Shown: positions 13,996 to 20,459 of the stretch, piece by piece
Layout: each line of letters opens with the position of its first letter
Position numbering within the stretch: the stretch's first letter is position 1
Virus record (IMG/VR): IMGVR_UViG_3300042563_001771
Coordinates: 1 to 20,459 of that record
Length of the DNA stretch: 20,459 bases
Origin: a virus
Strand: one strand, 5' to 3'
Notes under the pieces: model-generated
The model's input: the letters and a program-made list of their open reading frames with translations, nothing else
Database searches by the model: none
Told to the model about the DNA's origin: nothing
Program-made: the position numbers and the translations under genes

Positions 13996-16106
13996 TTTGG
14001 ACGATGGCTCTAAATGCCGCAAACTTTAATGCGGGCATTTCTAAAATGCGTGGAACTTTTGATGGAATGTTTAACAAAATGTCCAGTGGCATAAGTGATA
14101 ACATATCTAAGTTCAATGCATACCAAGTTGCGTTGGATTACTGCATTGCGGCTGGTAAAAAGTTGATAAATGAGTCAAAGGAACTCATAGCAATATCAAC
14201 TAAATACGACATACCAATTTCACAAATGGGTAAGTTACAGGTAATGGCAAATGCGTCTGGTCAGTCAATTGGTCAGTTGGCTAGAGGGTTCAGATTCTTG
14301 GAGATGAATATGAACAAGGCCCTTCTAAAACCTGGGGGTCCACAAGACCAAGCCTTTAAAGCACTTGGGGTAAGTCAAGATGACATTAACGCCGCCGCTG
14401 GAAATACAGCGTTGGCTATGGATATAGTTAGAAAAAAGGTAATGACAATTGGAGATGAGTCAAGAAGAAATGCTTTTCTTCAAGAAATATATGGTGCAAA
14501 TTGGCAGAATCAACTTTTGATTATTGAGGCTAATGGTACAGCATTGAAAGACGCAGAATCGTCTGGCTACAAGTATAGCACATCAATGACTCAGTCTCTT
14601 TCTGGAATATCCGCAACAATGGAGGAGATTGCACAGGACGTAAAGCCAATTTTAATGCCAGTTGTGCAAGTAATTGCACTTTTAGTATCAATGCTTGGTG
14701 TGATAGTTGAGGCTTTAAAAGTTGGAGTACAACTTATTGGAAAAGCGATTCTCGGAGGTCTTTACTTGATACTTGGGGTTTGGCAAAGAATTGGCGGAGA
14801 AATTGTATTGGCGACTGGTCGTGCAAAGAAGTTTGCAACTGCTGGATTGGCTGGTGATTCTGAAATTGCGGCTGGACAGGCAATGATTGATGCCTCTGAT
14901 AAGAATTTTAAGAGTGGTCGTGGTCAGTATTCAGACATGGGTGAAATTGGAGCAAATGCAGGTAAGGAATTTTCAAAGTCAGCAGACAGAATGACTGGAA
15001 ACGTATATGCAATTGGTGAGTCGTTGGGGATGGTTAAAGAAGGGGCGTTGATTAAGGAAAAGATTGAAGACATGAAGCGTCTTGATGCTCAAATAGCGAA
15101 AAATGAAGCAAGTAGTAAGTCGCACGCTAAGGCTCAAATGGAGATATATAAGGCGATGGCTATCGGTAAGGCTACACAAGAAGATTACAATAAGGCCGAG
15201 GCTCTTTCCATTCGCCTTGGTAACGAAAAAGAAGACCTTATGGATGCTAAAAAGGCAACACAAGCCTCACTTGACCGTGCTGGCTATAAGGCTGAAATAG
15301 TCGTTGACCCGAATGCTCCAGTTCCGATGACGCAAGAAGAAAGAAAGATTGACTTACAAAAGAAAAGACAGGCCCGTGGACGTACCCTCAAGGAGGCAAT
15401 GGCTTCGACTGCAAGTGGCCAACAGCAGGAAAGTGCCTTTGCTGTAGTGGAGGCTTATGAGGAATTACAGAATCTCATAGAGGACAGAAAAGACCTTGAA
15501 GACGCTTCCGCCAAGGACCAACAGAAGATAGCAGATGCTATTCAGAACGAAGGCATGGCAAAGATAAAACTTATGGAAAAAGAAAGGGCCCATGAACTCT
15601 TCATGCTTAAGATGGTTAGAGAGCGTGAGGACTCAGAGAAGGCGAGAAAGGACAACACAATAAAGGCTATGGAAGAGCGTGAGCAGGACTTTATGACAAG
15701 ACAGGGTATGACTGCAATGGACAAGGCATCCGTTAAGGTAGAAAACGCTATTCAGAAAATGCAGAGAGATGAAGCACAACTTCAAAAGGTTATGGACGAC
15801 CCAAAGCGGTCGCAAGAGGAGCGTTTATCGGCTCAGAAGCAATTTGAAGAATCTACTATGGGGGCTCAAAAAGAATTTGACAAACTGTCAATGATGCAGT
15901 TCCAATACAGTGCATCTGATGCCGCAAAGAAGGGCATGGGTGGCGGTATGGACGTTAGAGAAAATCAACTCAGCGTAGCAAAGTCTTCACTTGACTACCT
16001 CAGAAAATCATACGAAATACAACTTAAGCAGTTTGGTCTATCACCAGACCAGTTCGGAAACGTACCACAACAACTTACAGGACCATACACCCGAGGAGGA
16101 AGATAA
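13992..16106 (+). CDS. Tail tape measure protein
   Basis: 704-aa, mostly helical protein that sets tail length and is expelled to help DNA entry. It is the longest tail gene and lies directly after the chaperone. Residues 1-215 are helical. Residues about 219-267 are strongly hydrophobic (PVVQVIALLVSMLGVIVEAL, then GLYLILGV), the membrane-spanning segments expected in siphovirus tape measures. The part after 330 is a long Lys/Glu/Gln-rich coiled coil (KEDLMDAKKATQASLDRAGY; the ERAHELF, EERKIDL and MEEREQD stretches) ending near Gly/Pro-rich residues. Using about 1.5 angstrom per residue, a tail of about 105 nm is expected. The ATG at 13992 overlaps the chaperone stop; ATG 14004 is an alternative start. 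Confidence 0.88.
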   Translation: MIWTMALNAANFNAGISKMRGTFDGMFNKMSSGISDNISKFNAYQVALDYCIAAGKKLINESKELIAISTKYDIPISQMGKLQVMANASGQSIGQLARGFRFLEMNMNKALLKPGGPQDQAFKALGVSQDDINAAAGNTALAMDIVRKKVMTIGDESRRNAFLQEIYGANWQNQLLIIEANGTALKDAESSGYKYSTSMTQSLSGISATMEEIAQDVKPILMPVVQVIALLVSMLGVIVEALKVGVQLIGKAILGGLYLILGVWQRIGGEIVLATGRAKKFATAGLAGDSEIAAGQAMIDASDKNFKSGRGQYSDMGEIGANAGKEFSKSADRMTGNVYAIGESLGMVKEGALIKEKIEDMKRLDAQIAKNEASSKSHAKAQMEIYKAMAIGKATQEDYNKAEALSIRLGNEKEDLMDAKKATQASLDRAGYKAEIVVDPNAPVPMTQEERKIDLQKKRQARGRTLKEAMASTASGQQQESAFAVVEAYEELQNLIEDRKDLEDASAKDQQKIADAIQNEGMAKIKLMEKERAHELFMLKMVREREDSEKARKDNTIKAMEEREQDFMTRQGMTAMDKASVKVENAIQKMQRDEAQLQKVMDDPKRSQEERLSAQKQFEESTMGAQKEFDKLSMMQFQYSASDAAKKGMGGGMDVRENQLSVAKSSLDYLRKSYEIQLKQFGLSPDQFGNVPQQLTGPYTRGGR

Positions 16107-16109
16107 TTT

Positions 16110-16889
16110 ATGCCAACATTCCCATACAGAGCAAACGGTTTTACATCGTCAAAGTCTACCCCCGTCAAGCACGGGGGTATGCCAGCCACTTACAAGGGTC
16201 TTCAGCCAGACTGGGAGATTACAGACAATGGACGTGGACTGCTTGAAGGAAGTGCCAAGTTTGTGTTTGAGCATGCACTCAAAGGCAACGACTCTGATAT
16301 CCCAAAGGTTGGAACGCCTCACCCAGCAGACGACAGACTCTTGTGCTGGGACGTTCAATCAACTTACGGAAAGGCTAGAATCGGCTATGCCAATGCGAAG
16401 TACATTGGCATAGCAAACGGCAACATGACTAAACCAGAAATTTCTTTATCTGGAGCCGCCAGTGAAAATAGCGTCAAATTCCACCCGAAGTTTGCAGAGT
16501 GGGAGGCAGAGGCAAATAACGACATTCAGAAGATAAAGCGTGACGACAATGGCTATTTCGTATCATTTGGACCAAAGCATCCAAAAGTTCCAGCAATTGA
16601 ACAATTCGTTACGCCAACGGCTACTTGCAAGGTTCAATACTATTGCAGGTCCGTTTTGCAGTGGGGTCCGCTTGCGTATGATGGACTTGGAAAACAGTGC
16701 GATATACCTCCATATGCACCAGAGTACTTTGATGCTTCAAAGTCGAACCTTTCTTGGCTACTCACTGGTGTAAATGTAAGCGAACACGGAACTATATTTA
16801 AAGTTGAATTAGACTTAACACTATCAATTCTTGACAAGCCTCATAACATATATATGTATGATAAACTAGAGGTTAGTACAGATAAATAA
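16110..16889 (+). CDS. Tail tip protein candidate 1
   Basis: 259 aa, beta-rich and acidic, no recognised domain. It has a central AKFVFEHALKGND segment, an aromatic-rich run (FVSFGPKHPKVPAIEQFV) and cysteines in DDRLLCWDV, TCKVQYYCR and KQCDIPP. It is the first gene after the tape measure, where distal tail or baseplate-hub proteins are encoded, so tail-tip assembly is the likely job. AGGAGG inside the last tape-measure codons lies 10 bases before the ATG and could act as a Shine-Dalgarno. An intragenic hairpin at 16157-16179 overlaps early codons. Confidence 0.55.
   Translation: MPTFPYRANGFTSSKSTPVKHGGMPATYKGLQPDWEITDNGRGLLEGSAKFVFEHALKGNDSDIPKVGTPHPADDRLLCWDVQSTYGKARIGYANAKYIGIANGNMTKPEISLSGAASENSVKFHPKFAEWEAEANNDIQKIKRDDNGYFVSFGPKHPKVPAIEQFVTPTATCKVQYYCRSVLQWGPLAYDGLGKQCDIPPYAPEYFDASKSNLSWLLTGVNVSEHGTIFKVELDLTLSILDKPHNIYMYDKLEVSTDK
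16157..16179 (+). other. Perfect 9-bp intragenic hairpin near gene start
   Basis: TACCCCCGT (16157-16165) pairs with ACGGGGGTA (16171-16179) over a 5-base loop, within codons 16-24 of the tail-tip gene. The five consecutive C-G pairs make it much stronger than coding sequence needs. It could slow ribosomes or reduce expression at the junction after the tape measure, but no regulatory role is established. Confidence 0.5.
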
Positions 16890-16894
16890 TAACA

Positions 16895-17554
16895 ATGGGC
16901 ATACGACACCTTGGAAGTACAGACGGATATAATCCGTTATACGGCGGAACGCCAAAGTTTACCGTTGGAGACTCACTTCATGTAAATAAACTTCAAGGTC
17001 TTGTAAGGTCTATAGATAGAGCAACCATAACAAGTGGAAATGGATATCAAGTAAGAAGGTATTCCAACTCAACGGTAATACAGAGTACTAACTACGTCAC
17101 TGGCGGACAGTTCAGAAACTTTCAAGTGTTTGGATATACAGACTCTAATGATAATTGCTGGATTACAACGTCTATTGGGACTGTTAATAGAGCAATACCA
17201 AAGGTTGGCAGTAACTACATGGACCAACCAGAAACCGAAATTGGCGGAGCCTTAGTTAATCCAAGAATTCTAATAACTGCTGATGGATATATAGTTGTAG
17301 AGTGTACTTATGATTCACAAAAGCCATTTCCAAGCGTTTCTGAAATAAAGTTTGTAACGGCACTTGAGACGGACACAATGAAGATGGCAACATCTCAGTA
17401 TCCTCTCGCAAGCATAAAGTACAACGCTGGAGACGAGAGCGAGGATGAAAAACCATCAGTTTCAGTAACTCAAATTCATGCATATGGAAACCTTTCTGTT
17501 GCAAGAGTAAAGGCTGGTTCTACAAAGGTATATTGGCAGTGGTGGACTATTTGA
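16895..17554 (+). CDS. Tail tip protein candidate 2
   Basis: 219 aa, beta-rich, with the polar start GIRHLGSTDGYNPLYGGTPK followed by FTVGDSLHVNKLQGLVRSID. It has a Ser/Thr/Asn-rich body and a Trp-rich end (VYWQWWTI). The gene is 5 bases after the preceding stop and 3 bases before the next gene, so it is part of a tight tail-tip cluster. No catalytic or known fold motif is visible. It may be a minor tail protein or an adhesion support. Confidence 0.6.
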   Translation: MGIRHLGSTDGYNPLYGGTPKFTVGDSLHVNKLQGLVRSIDRATITSGNGYQVRRYSNSTVIQSTNYVTGGQFRNFQVFGYTDSNDNCWITTSIGTVNRAIPKVGSNYMDQPETEIGGALVNPRILITADGYIVVECTYDSQKPFPSVSEIKFVTALETDTMKMATSQYPLASIKYNAGDESEDEKPSVSVTQIHAYGNLSVARVKAGSTKVYWQWWTI

Positions 17555-17557
17555 GAA

Positions 17558-19111
17558 ATGATTAAAAAACGAGCATCCGCTTTGCCAGTTTGGACTCAAG
17601 CAAACGCTTCGGCTGGAAGGTATGGGGCAGGTAGTTTAGTGTTTTATCAAGCAGACTCAGCCTTAACTGCTAGTTATGCTTGGAGGGCAATACCCTCGTA
17701 TACTGAAACAACTCAATCTCCAGATGAAAACGGAAACTGGGTAATAGACCCTTCTTGGGCATCAGACTGGAGTTCAGAAGGAGAGTATATAATCGGGCAA
17801 CGGGTATACTACTTTAACGGAGTCAGAGGTTATGTATATATTGCCTCAGTGAGATATTTTGGCGGAAACAGTGAACCAAATCTAGAAGTTGACTCAGATG
17901 GTATAAGAACTTGGGAGATTGAAATGGAGTACAGTACAATCACGGTTGATTCGGTTGAAACTTACCCAGAGGGTTCTAGTGGCCCTTCTGTGACTGTATA
18001 TGAAAAACGCCCAATACACGCAGAGTTTCTGTTTCCAGTAAGGATGCACGGAGGATATAATGGCGACAGACTAGATGTGGCATCACAATTTCCACTTGAC
18101 CCAGAAGAACGGACACAAGTTGAAATTCCAATATATGATGCCACAACCGAGGGCAACGTAACAATTGCAAGATATGTCAGAGACGAAAATGCCTCACCCG
18201 CTGAAAATTATAATGACATAAATTCCGTATATCAATCTTATCCGTATGATGAAGCAACGTATAGATTTTACGAAAGATTGAAAGATTCAAACGGAAATCA
18301 AATTCATCTAAAAAAGGGAATTCATGCGGCGACATACTTGAGGGATTACAGTGGGGGCATAGATGCAATGGCTCAAGGCGGGGATAGACAGTTTGCTTAT
18401 GTGTCATCTGTTTTGCCCAGAAGTATTGGTGGTTATTATAATGCTCATGGATTTTCCATTGAGATGTGGCCAACGTTGAAATCGGATGACTATGAGTTAG
18501 TGCCAAGTTCAAGTTTGCATCATGTAACAGGAAGCCGCAATCATCCACTTCCTTGCCAGCCTTATCATACAATTGGAGTTGACTGGGATATAAGTGCTGT
18601 CATTCCATCTGTCAGATATGGCTACGCTCCAATTGGTGGATTTGGCACGCAGAACAACAACGGCGGAAGTACTTTACATGGTGAATGCATATACCCGATA
18701 CCACCAGAAATAACAGAACGCATTGACCAGAATGAAACTTCGGAAGGGGACTGCAAGTTTCAAGGATTCTTTTACAGAACTAGTCCAGCATTTAGTGAAA
18801 GAACTGCAAGAGTGTATACTATTCGTACATATTCAGAGAGAAAATATGATATTCAAAGTGTAACCTTTAATCCATACAGCGGCGAGTTTACTTACGTATG
18901 GAACAGGCAAAATATAGATAATGGATTTCAAAAGCCAGATGGTTTTGCCGCCTTGGGTACTAGTCCAATTAATTCATTTCAAGATTCTTACACTGATGAT
19001 GATGCTTTAAGTTACGTCACAAGCCCAAGTGATTTTAATTTTAATTTTTATAAGTATATAAGGAAACAGCATGATTCTCTTGTCTTTACTGTTGGGTGGA
19101 AATTAGACTGA
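17558..19111 (+). CDS. Putative tail fibre or receptor-binding protein
   Basis: 517 aa, the last structural gene of the module. Residues about 67-98 (WASDWSSEGEYIIGQRVYYF, then NGVRGYVYIAS) resemble the Trp/Tyr pattern of CBM5/12 carbohydrate-binding domains: W, then G-x-x-V-x-Y-N-G, then Y-x-A. The rest is rich in Tyr, Ser, Asn, Gly and Thr, typical of adhesin beta-structures, including IGGFGTQNNNGGSTLHG and FNFNFYKYIRKQ near the end. Position at the end of the tail genes before the terminator agrees with a host-recognition role. No enzyme motif was recognised. The CBM match is by eye and needs a profile search. Confidence 0.55.
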   Translation: MIKKRASALPVWTQANASAGRYGAGSLVFYQADSALTASYAWRAIPSYTETTQSPDENGNWVIDPSWASDWSSEGEYIIGQRVYYFNGVRGYVYIASVRYFGGNSEPNLEVDSDGIRTWEIEMEYSTITVDSVETYPEGSSGPSVTVYEKRPIHAEFLFPVRMHGGYNGDRLDVASQFPLDPEERTQVEIPIYDATTEGNVTIARYVRDENASPAENYNDINSVYQSYPYDEATYRFYERLKDSNGNQIHLKKGIHAATYLRDYSGGIDAMAQGGDRQFAYVSSVLPRSIGGYYNAHGFSIEMWPTLKSDDYELVPSSSLHHVTGSRNHPLPCQPYHTIGVDWDISAVIPSVRYGYAPIGGFGTQNNNGGSTLHGECIYPIPPEITERIDQNETSEGDCKFQGFFYRTSPAFSERTARVYTIRTYSERKYDIQSVTFNPYSGEFTYVWNRQNIDNGFQKPDGFAALGTSPINSFQDSYTDDDALSYVTSPSDFNFNFYKYIRKQHDSLVFTVGWKLD

Positions 19112-19137
19112 GTATATACTTATATTAAGACAAAACG

Positions 19138-19169
19138 GGCACAACTATTGTTGTGCCTTTTTTGTGCCC
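19138..19169 (+). terminator. Intrinsic terminator of the tail operon, with two 3' arms
   Basis: GGCACAAC (19138-19145) pairs perfectly with GTTGTGCC (19150-19157) over a TATT loop, followed by six T. A second 3' arm, TTGTGCCC (19162-19169), can also pair with 19137-19144 as a larger-loop alternative, so two competing folds exist. It closes the tail operon 26 bases after the last stop codon, before the inverted repeat. Confidence 0.9.
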
Positions 19170-19183
19170 ATTTCACACACCCC

Positions 19184-19301
19184 GTTTCAAGGCAAGAACC
19201 TGCGAGTTACAGAGTAGAGAGTAAGCCACCATCTTGCGTGCTTGGCAACAGCAAAGTTTATTTTATAAAACAACACTATCGCTTGGGCACGCATACTATA
19301 C
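19184..19301. repeat. Right arm of 118-bp inverted repeat
   Basis: Reverse complement of 1-118 with a single difference (19271 C, expected G). Its outer end (19296-19301) is the stop and last codon of the minus-strand terminase small subunit. Its inner end stops exactly 14 bases beyond the alternative 3' arm of the tail terminator. Together the two arms flank the whole TerL-to-fibre module. Confidence 0.95.
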
Positions 19302-20090
19302 AGTTACATCCCCTCCGTCTCCCTCGTCACTAACCTCCCCAACATCCCCAATCAACTCTTCAAACTTAACGTCATCATCAGCCCCTCCAACGCCTCCCAC
19401 AGTCCCAATACCAAAGACCTCCTCTCCATCCACTGGTGCATCCTCAACAGGGGGCAGTGGCTTCGCCACGCCCTCCGTAAACGCTACCTGCGGTGCATAC
19501 TCCGATACCTTCCGAAACAGGTCGTCCTTGAACTCTCTGAACGCCTTCAATGCCTTAGTCGGGTTATCGGGATTAGCCGCAGGAGCAACAGTCAACTCCG
19601 CTCTCTCAATCAAACTCCTCAATGAACCCAAGACCTTGCCAAACCGTTGCGTAGCCTCATCAGCATCAACCAACCGCCCTCTCTCCTGCAACCGTATATG
19701 ACGCTCCCTCTCCAACCTCAACAGCGTGGCTATCGCTCTATCGTAATTCCCATACAACTTACTCTGGCTCGGGTCGCCCTCCCGCAACGCACTCTCAAAT
19801 ACCTCACGAGTCATATCAACTAACGCAACCTGTTGACTAATTCTCCCATCCATCTCGTCATCCCCAGTCCTCTTCTCAACACTCTCCAATATCTCCCCCA
19901 ACCTTTCTAAGTTTATCGGACGCACTGGCTGACTGATATGACCAGCCCTCTGGTTCTCACTCCTCCGAGCATCCCTCCACGCTACCGCCGCTTCTAAACT
20001 TTCAACAGGCATTCCACCACCAACCAACTGAGTTACCCTCACCCTGCTCACCCCGAGCCCTTCGGCCAGTTCTTCATGTGTTAAACTCAT
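19296..20090 (-). CDS. terS: Terminase small subunit candidate
   Basis: 264 aa on the minus strand. It starts MSLTHEELAEGLGVSRVRVT, a helix-turn-helix (about residues 4-24) like that of Nu1-type DNA-binding subunits. The middle (about 88-170) is helical with SKLYGNYDRAIATLLRLERE, then RLQERGRLVDADEATQRFG and LRSLIERAEL, the oligomerisation pattern of phage TerS. The last 45 residues are acidic and Gly-rich and would contact TerL. It recognises packaging sites and loads TerL. The position is odd: it faces the tail genes across a 118-bp repeat rather than sitting before TerL. Its coding strand is strongly G-rich over C with many AGG and GGG codons, unlike the + strand genes. The upstream 81-aa ORF overlaps the start by ATGA. 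Confidence 0.8.
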   Translation of the reverse strand: MSLTHEELAEGLGVSRVRVTQLVGGGMPVESLEAAVAWRDARRSENQRAGHISQPVRPINLERLGEILESVEKRTGDDEMDGRISQQVALVDMTREVFESALREGDPSQSKLYGNYDRAIATLLRLERERHIRLQERGRLVDADEATQRFGKVLGSLRSLIERAELTVAPAANPDNPTKALKAFREFKDDLFRKVSEYAPQVAFTEGVAKPLPPVEDAPVDGEEVFGIGTVGGVGGADDDVKFEELIGDVGEVSDEGDGGDVTV

Positions 20091-20332
20091 ATAAAATACA
20101 AAACCATAAAAAATACCACCAGAATATCATTGACTCCTCCAGTAATACCTGTTTTACTCCAACCATTACCAAGTTTGCGGAAGGGGCCTGTGTATATTCC
20201 CTCGGGGGGGTATCCTTTGAATAATAGATTCCTTAACGGGGGGGGTGGGGGGGTGTATGTATTCTGTGGTACTACTGGGGTATGTTCTTTGCTTTGCTCT
20301 GGGGCATCGATACGGGCCACTGCGTGGCCCAT
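20087..20332 (-). CDS. Possible small Pro-rich ORF upstream of TerS
   Basis: 81 aa on the minus strand, overlapping the TerS start codon by four bases (ATGA), which suggests translational coupling. The product begins MGHAVARIDAPEQSKEHTPV. Its middle TPPPPPLRN is encoded by the C-tract complement of the G7-G8 runs, and it ends with a hydrophobic VNDILVVFFMVLYFI. No family is recognised. The coding strand here is C-rich whereas TerS is G-rich, and the homopolymers are frameshift-prone, so the ORF could be accidental. A competing + strand frame (20130-20351) has no better support. Confidence 0.35.
   Translation of the reverse strand: MGHAVARIDAPEQSKEHTPVVPQNTYTPPPPPLRNLLFKGYPPEGIYTGPFRKLGNGWSKTGITGGVNDILVVFFMVLYFI
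20183..20304 (+). other. Cluster of guanine tracts
   Basis: G4 (20183-20186), G7 (20204-20210), G8 (20238-20245), T, G7 (20247-20253), G4 (20277-20280) and G4 (20301-20304) lie on the + strand upstream of TerS. The tracts meet the base requirement for G-quadruplexes and are rare elsewhere in this AT-rich window. The C-rich complement lies within the possible 81-aa ORF. Confidence 0.7.
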
Positions 20333-20378
20333 TGTGGATGGGATGGCGTAGTGTTTGACTGTTGGTATGGTATCGATG
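20305..20378. repeat. 9-bp inverted repeat containing ATCGAT
   Basis: CATCGATAC at 20305-20313 and its exact reverse complement GTATCGATG at 20370-20378 flank about 56 bases that include a GGGCCAC/GTGGCCC hairpin (20314-20320/20324-20330). The shared core GTATCGAT also occurs in the palindrome at 7909-7924. Confidence 0.55.
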
Positions 20379-20459
20379 ACTAATGGTCTCTTAGTGTATT
20401 ATTAATGTATGTATGTAATAATATATTTATTTATTTATTTTTTTATAGAAAAGTGGGTG
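20333..20459. other. Gene-free AT-rich end of the window
   Basis: No credible coding sequence. The last 75 bases are AT-rich with ATGTATGT and TTTATTTA repeats. TATTATTA and TAATAATA form an 8-bp inverted repeat around 20397-20424. This could be a minus-strand promoter region for TerS or a replication or packaging site, but no clear promoter motif is visible. Confidence 0.5.

Noticed and set aside
13800-14000. Lambda G/GT-type -1 frameshift before the tape measure
   Set aside because: No X-XXY-YYZ slippery heptamer in frame; the A-rich stretches read fail the pattern. The genes simply overlap by ATGA.
20130-20351. + strand 73-aa ORF opposite the 81-aa one
   Set aside because: It has a Gly run from the G-tracts, no neighbour on its strand to couple with, and no promoter or family pattern.
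1-20459. CRISPR array, rRNA or insertion sequence
   Set aside because: No regularly spaced repeats, rRNA-like segments, transposase or short terminal repeats with target duplications were seen.

Overview
The window is the head-to-tail morphogenesis module of a tailed phage (or prophage) with a lambda-like, siphovirus-type layout. No bacterial housekeeping, integrase, replication or lysis gene is visible. Host clues are limited. Most starts have no Shine-Dalgarno sequence and instead sit behind AT-rich leaders, and several TTGAC/TATAAT-like promoters lie so close to the ATG that transcripts could be leaderless. That favours a lineage that relies little on Shine-Dalgarno pairing (Bacteroidota and Verrucomicrobiota are examples), but I cannot name the host from this sequence.

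Layout on the + strand. Positions 1-118 are one arm of a 118-bp inverted repeat. TerL (GpA family, 148-1992) follows. Next is a roughly 690-bp gap with a strongly folded RNA candidate and bidirectional terminator (about 2085-2345), then an unlisted 55-aa membrane-protein gene on the minus strand (2362-2529), then a promoter region. The head genes are a JAB/MPN-like protein (2685), a 60-aa ORF, a gpW-like joiner (3751), lambda-type portal (3996), S49 prohead protease (5687), scaffold-like coiled-coil protein (6721), two tandem paralogous strongly basic proteins (7923, 8829), the HK97-fold major capsid protein (9718) and a small accessory protein (10672). The neck and tail genes are head-closure (11041), tail-completion candidate (11363), tail-terminator candidate (12290), a tiny membrane protein (12763), tail-tube candidate (12899), tail-assembly chaperone candidate (13357), tape measure (13992) and three tail-tip or adhesin-type proteins (16110, 16895, 17558). 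The module closes with an intrinsic terminator at 19138-19163.

Beyond the terminator lies the second repeat arm (19184-19301), inverted and differing at one base. It is followed on the minus strand by a terminase small subunit (19296-20090) and a possible 81-aa ORF, then a G-tract and AT-rich tail. TerS would normally sit just upstream of TerL on the same strand. The repeat contains the last codon and stop of TerS, and window position 1 begins inside that same codon. Sequence left of the window may therefore also be TerS. The arrangement is either a real inverted terminal duplication or inversion, or a fold-back assembly join.

The genes cooperate as follows. TerS and TerL package DNA through the portal into a capsid built from the coat protein on a scaffold and matured by the S49 protease. 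Neck proteins seal the head. The tape measure and chaperone set tail length, and the distal proteins meet the host. The most unusual items are the structured RNA after TerL, the pair of histone-tail-like basic proteins, and the inverted-repeat/TerS arrangement.
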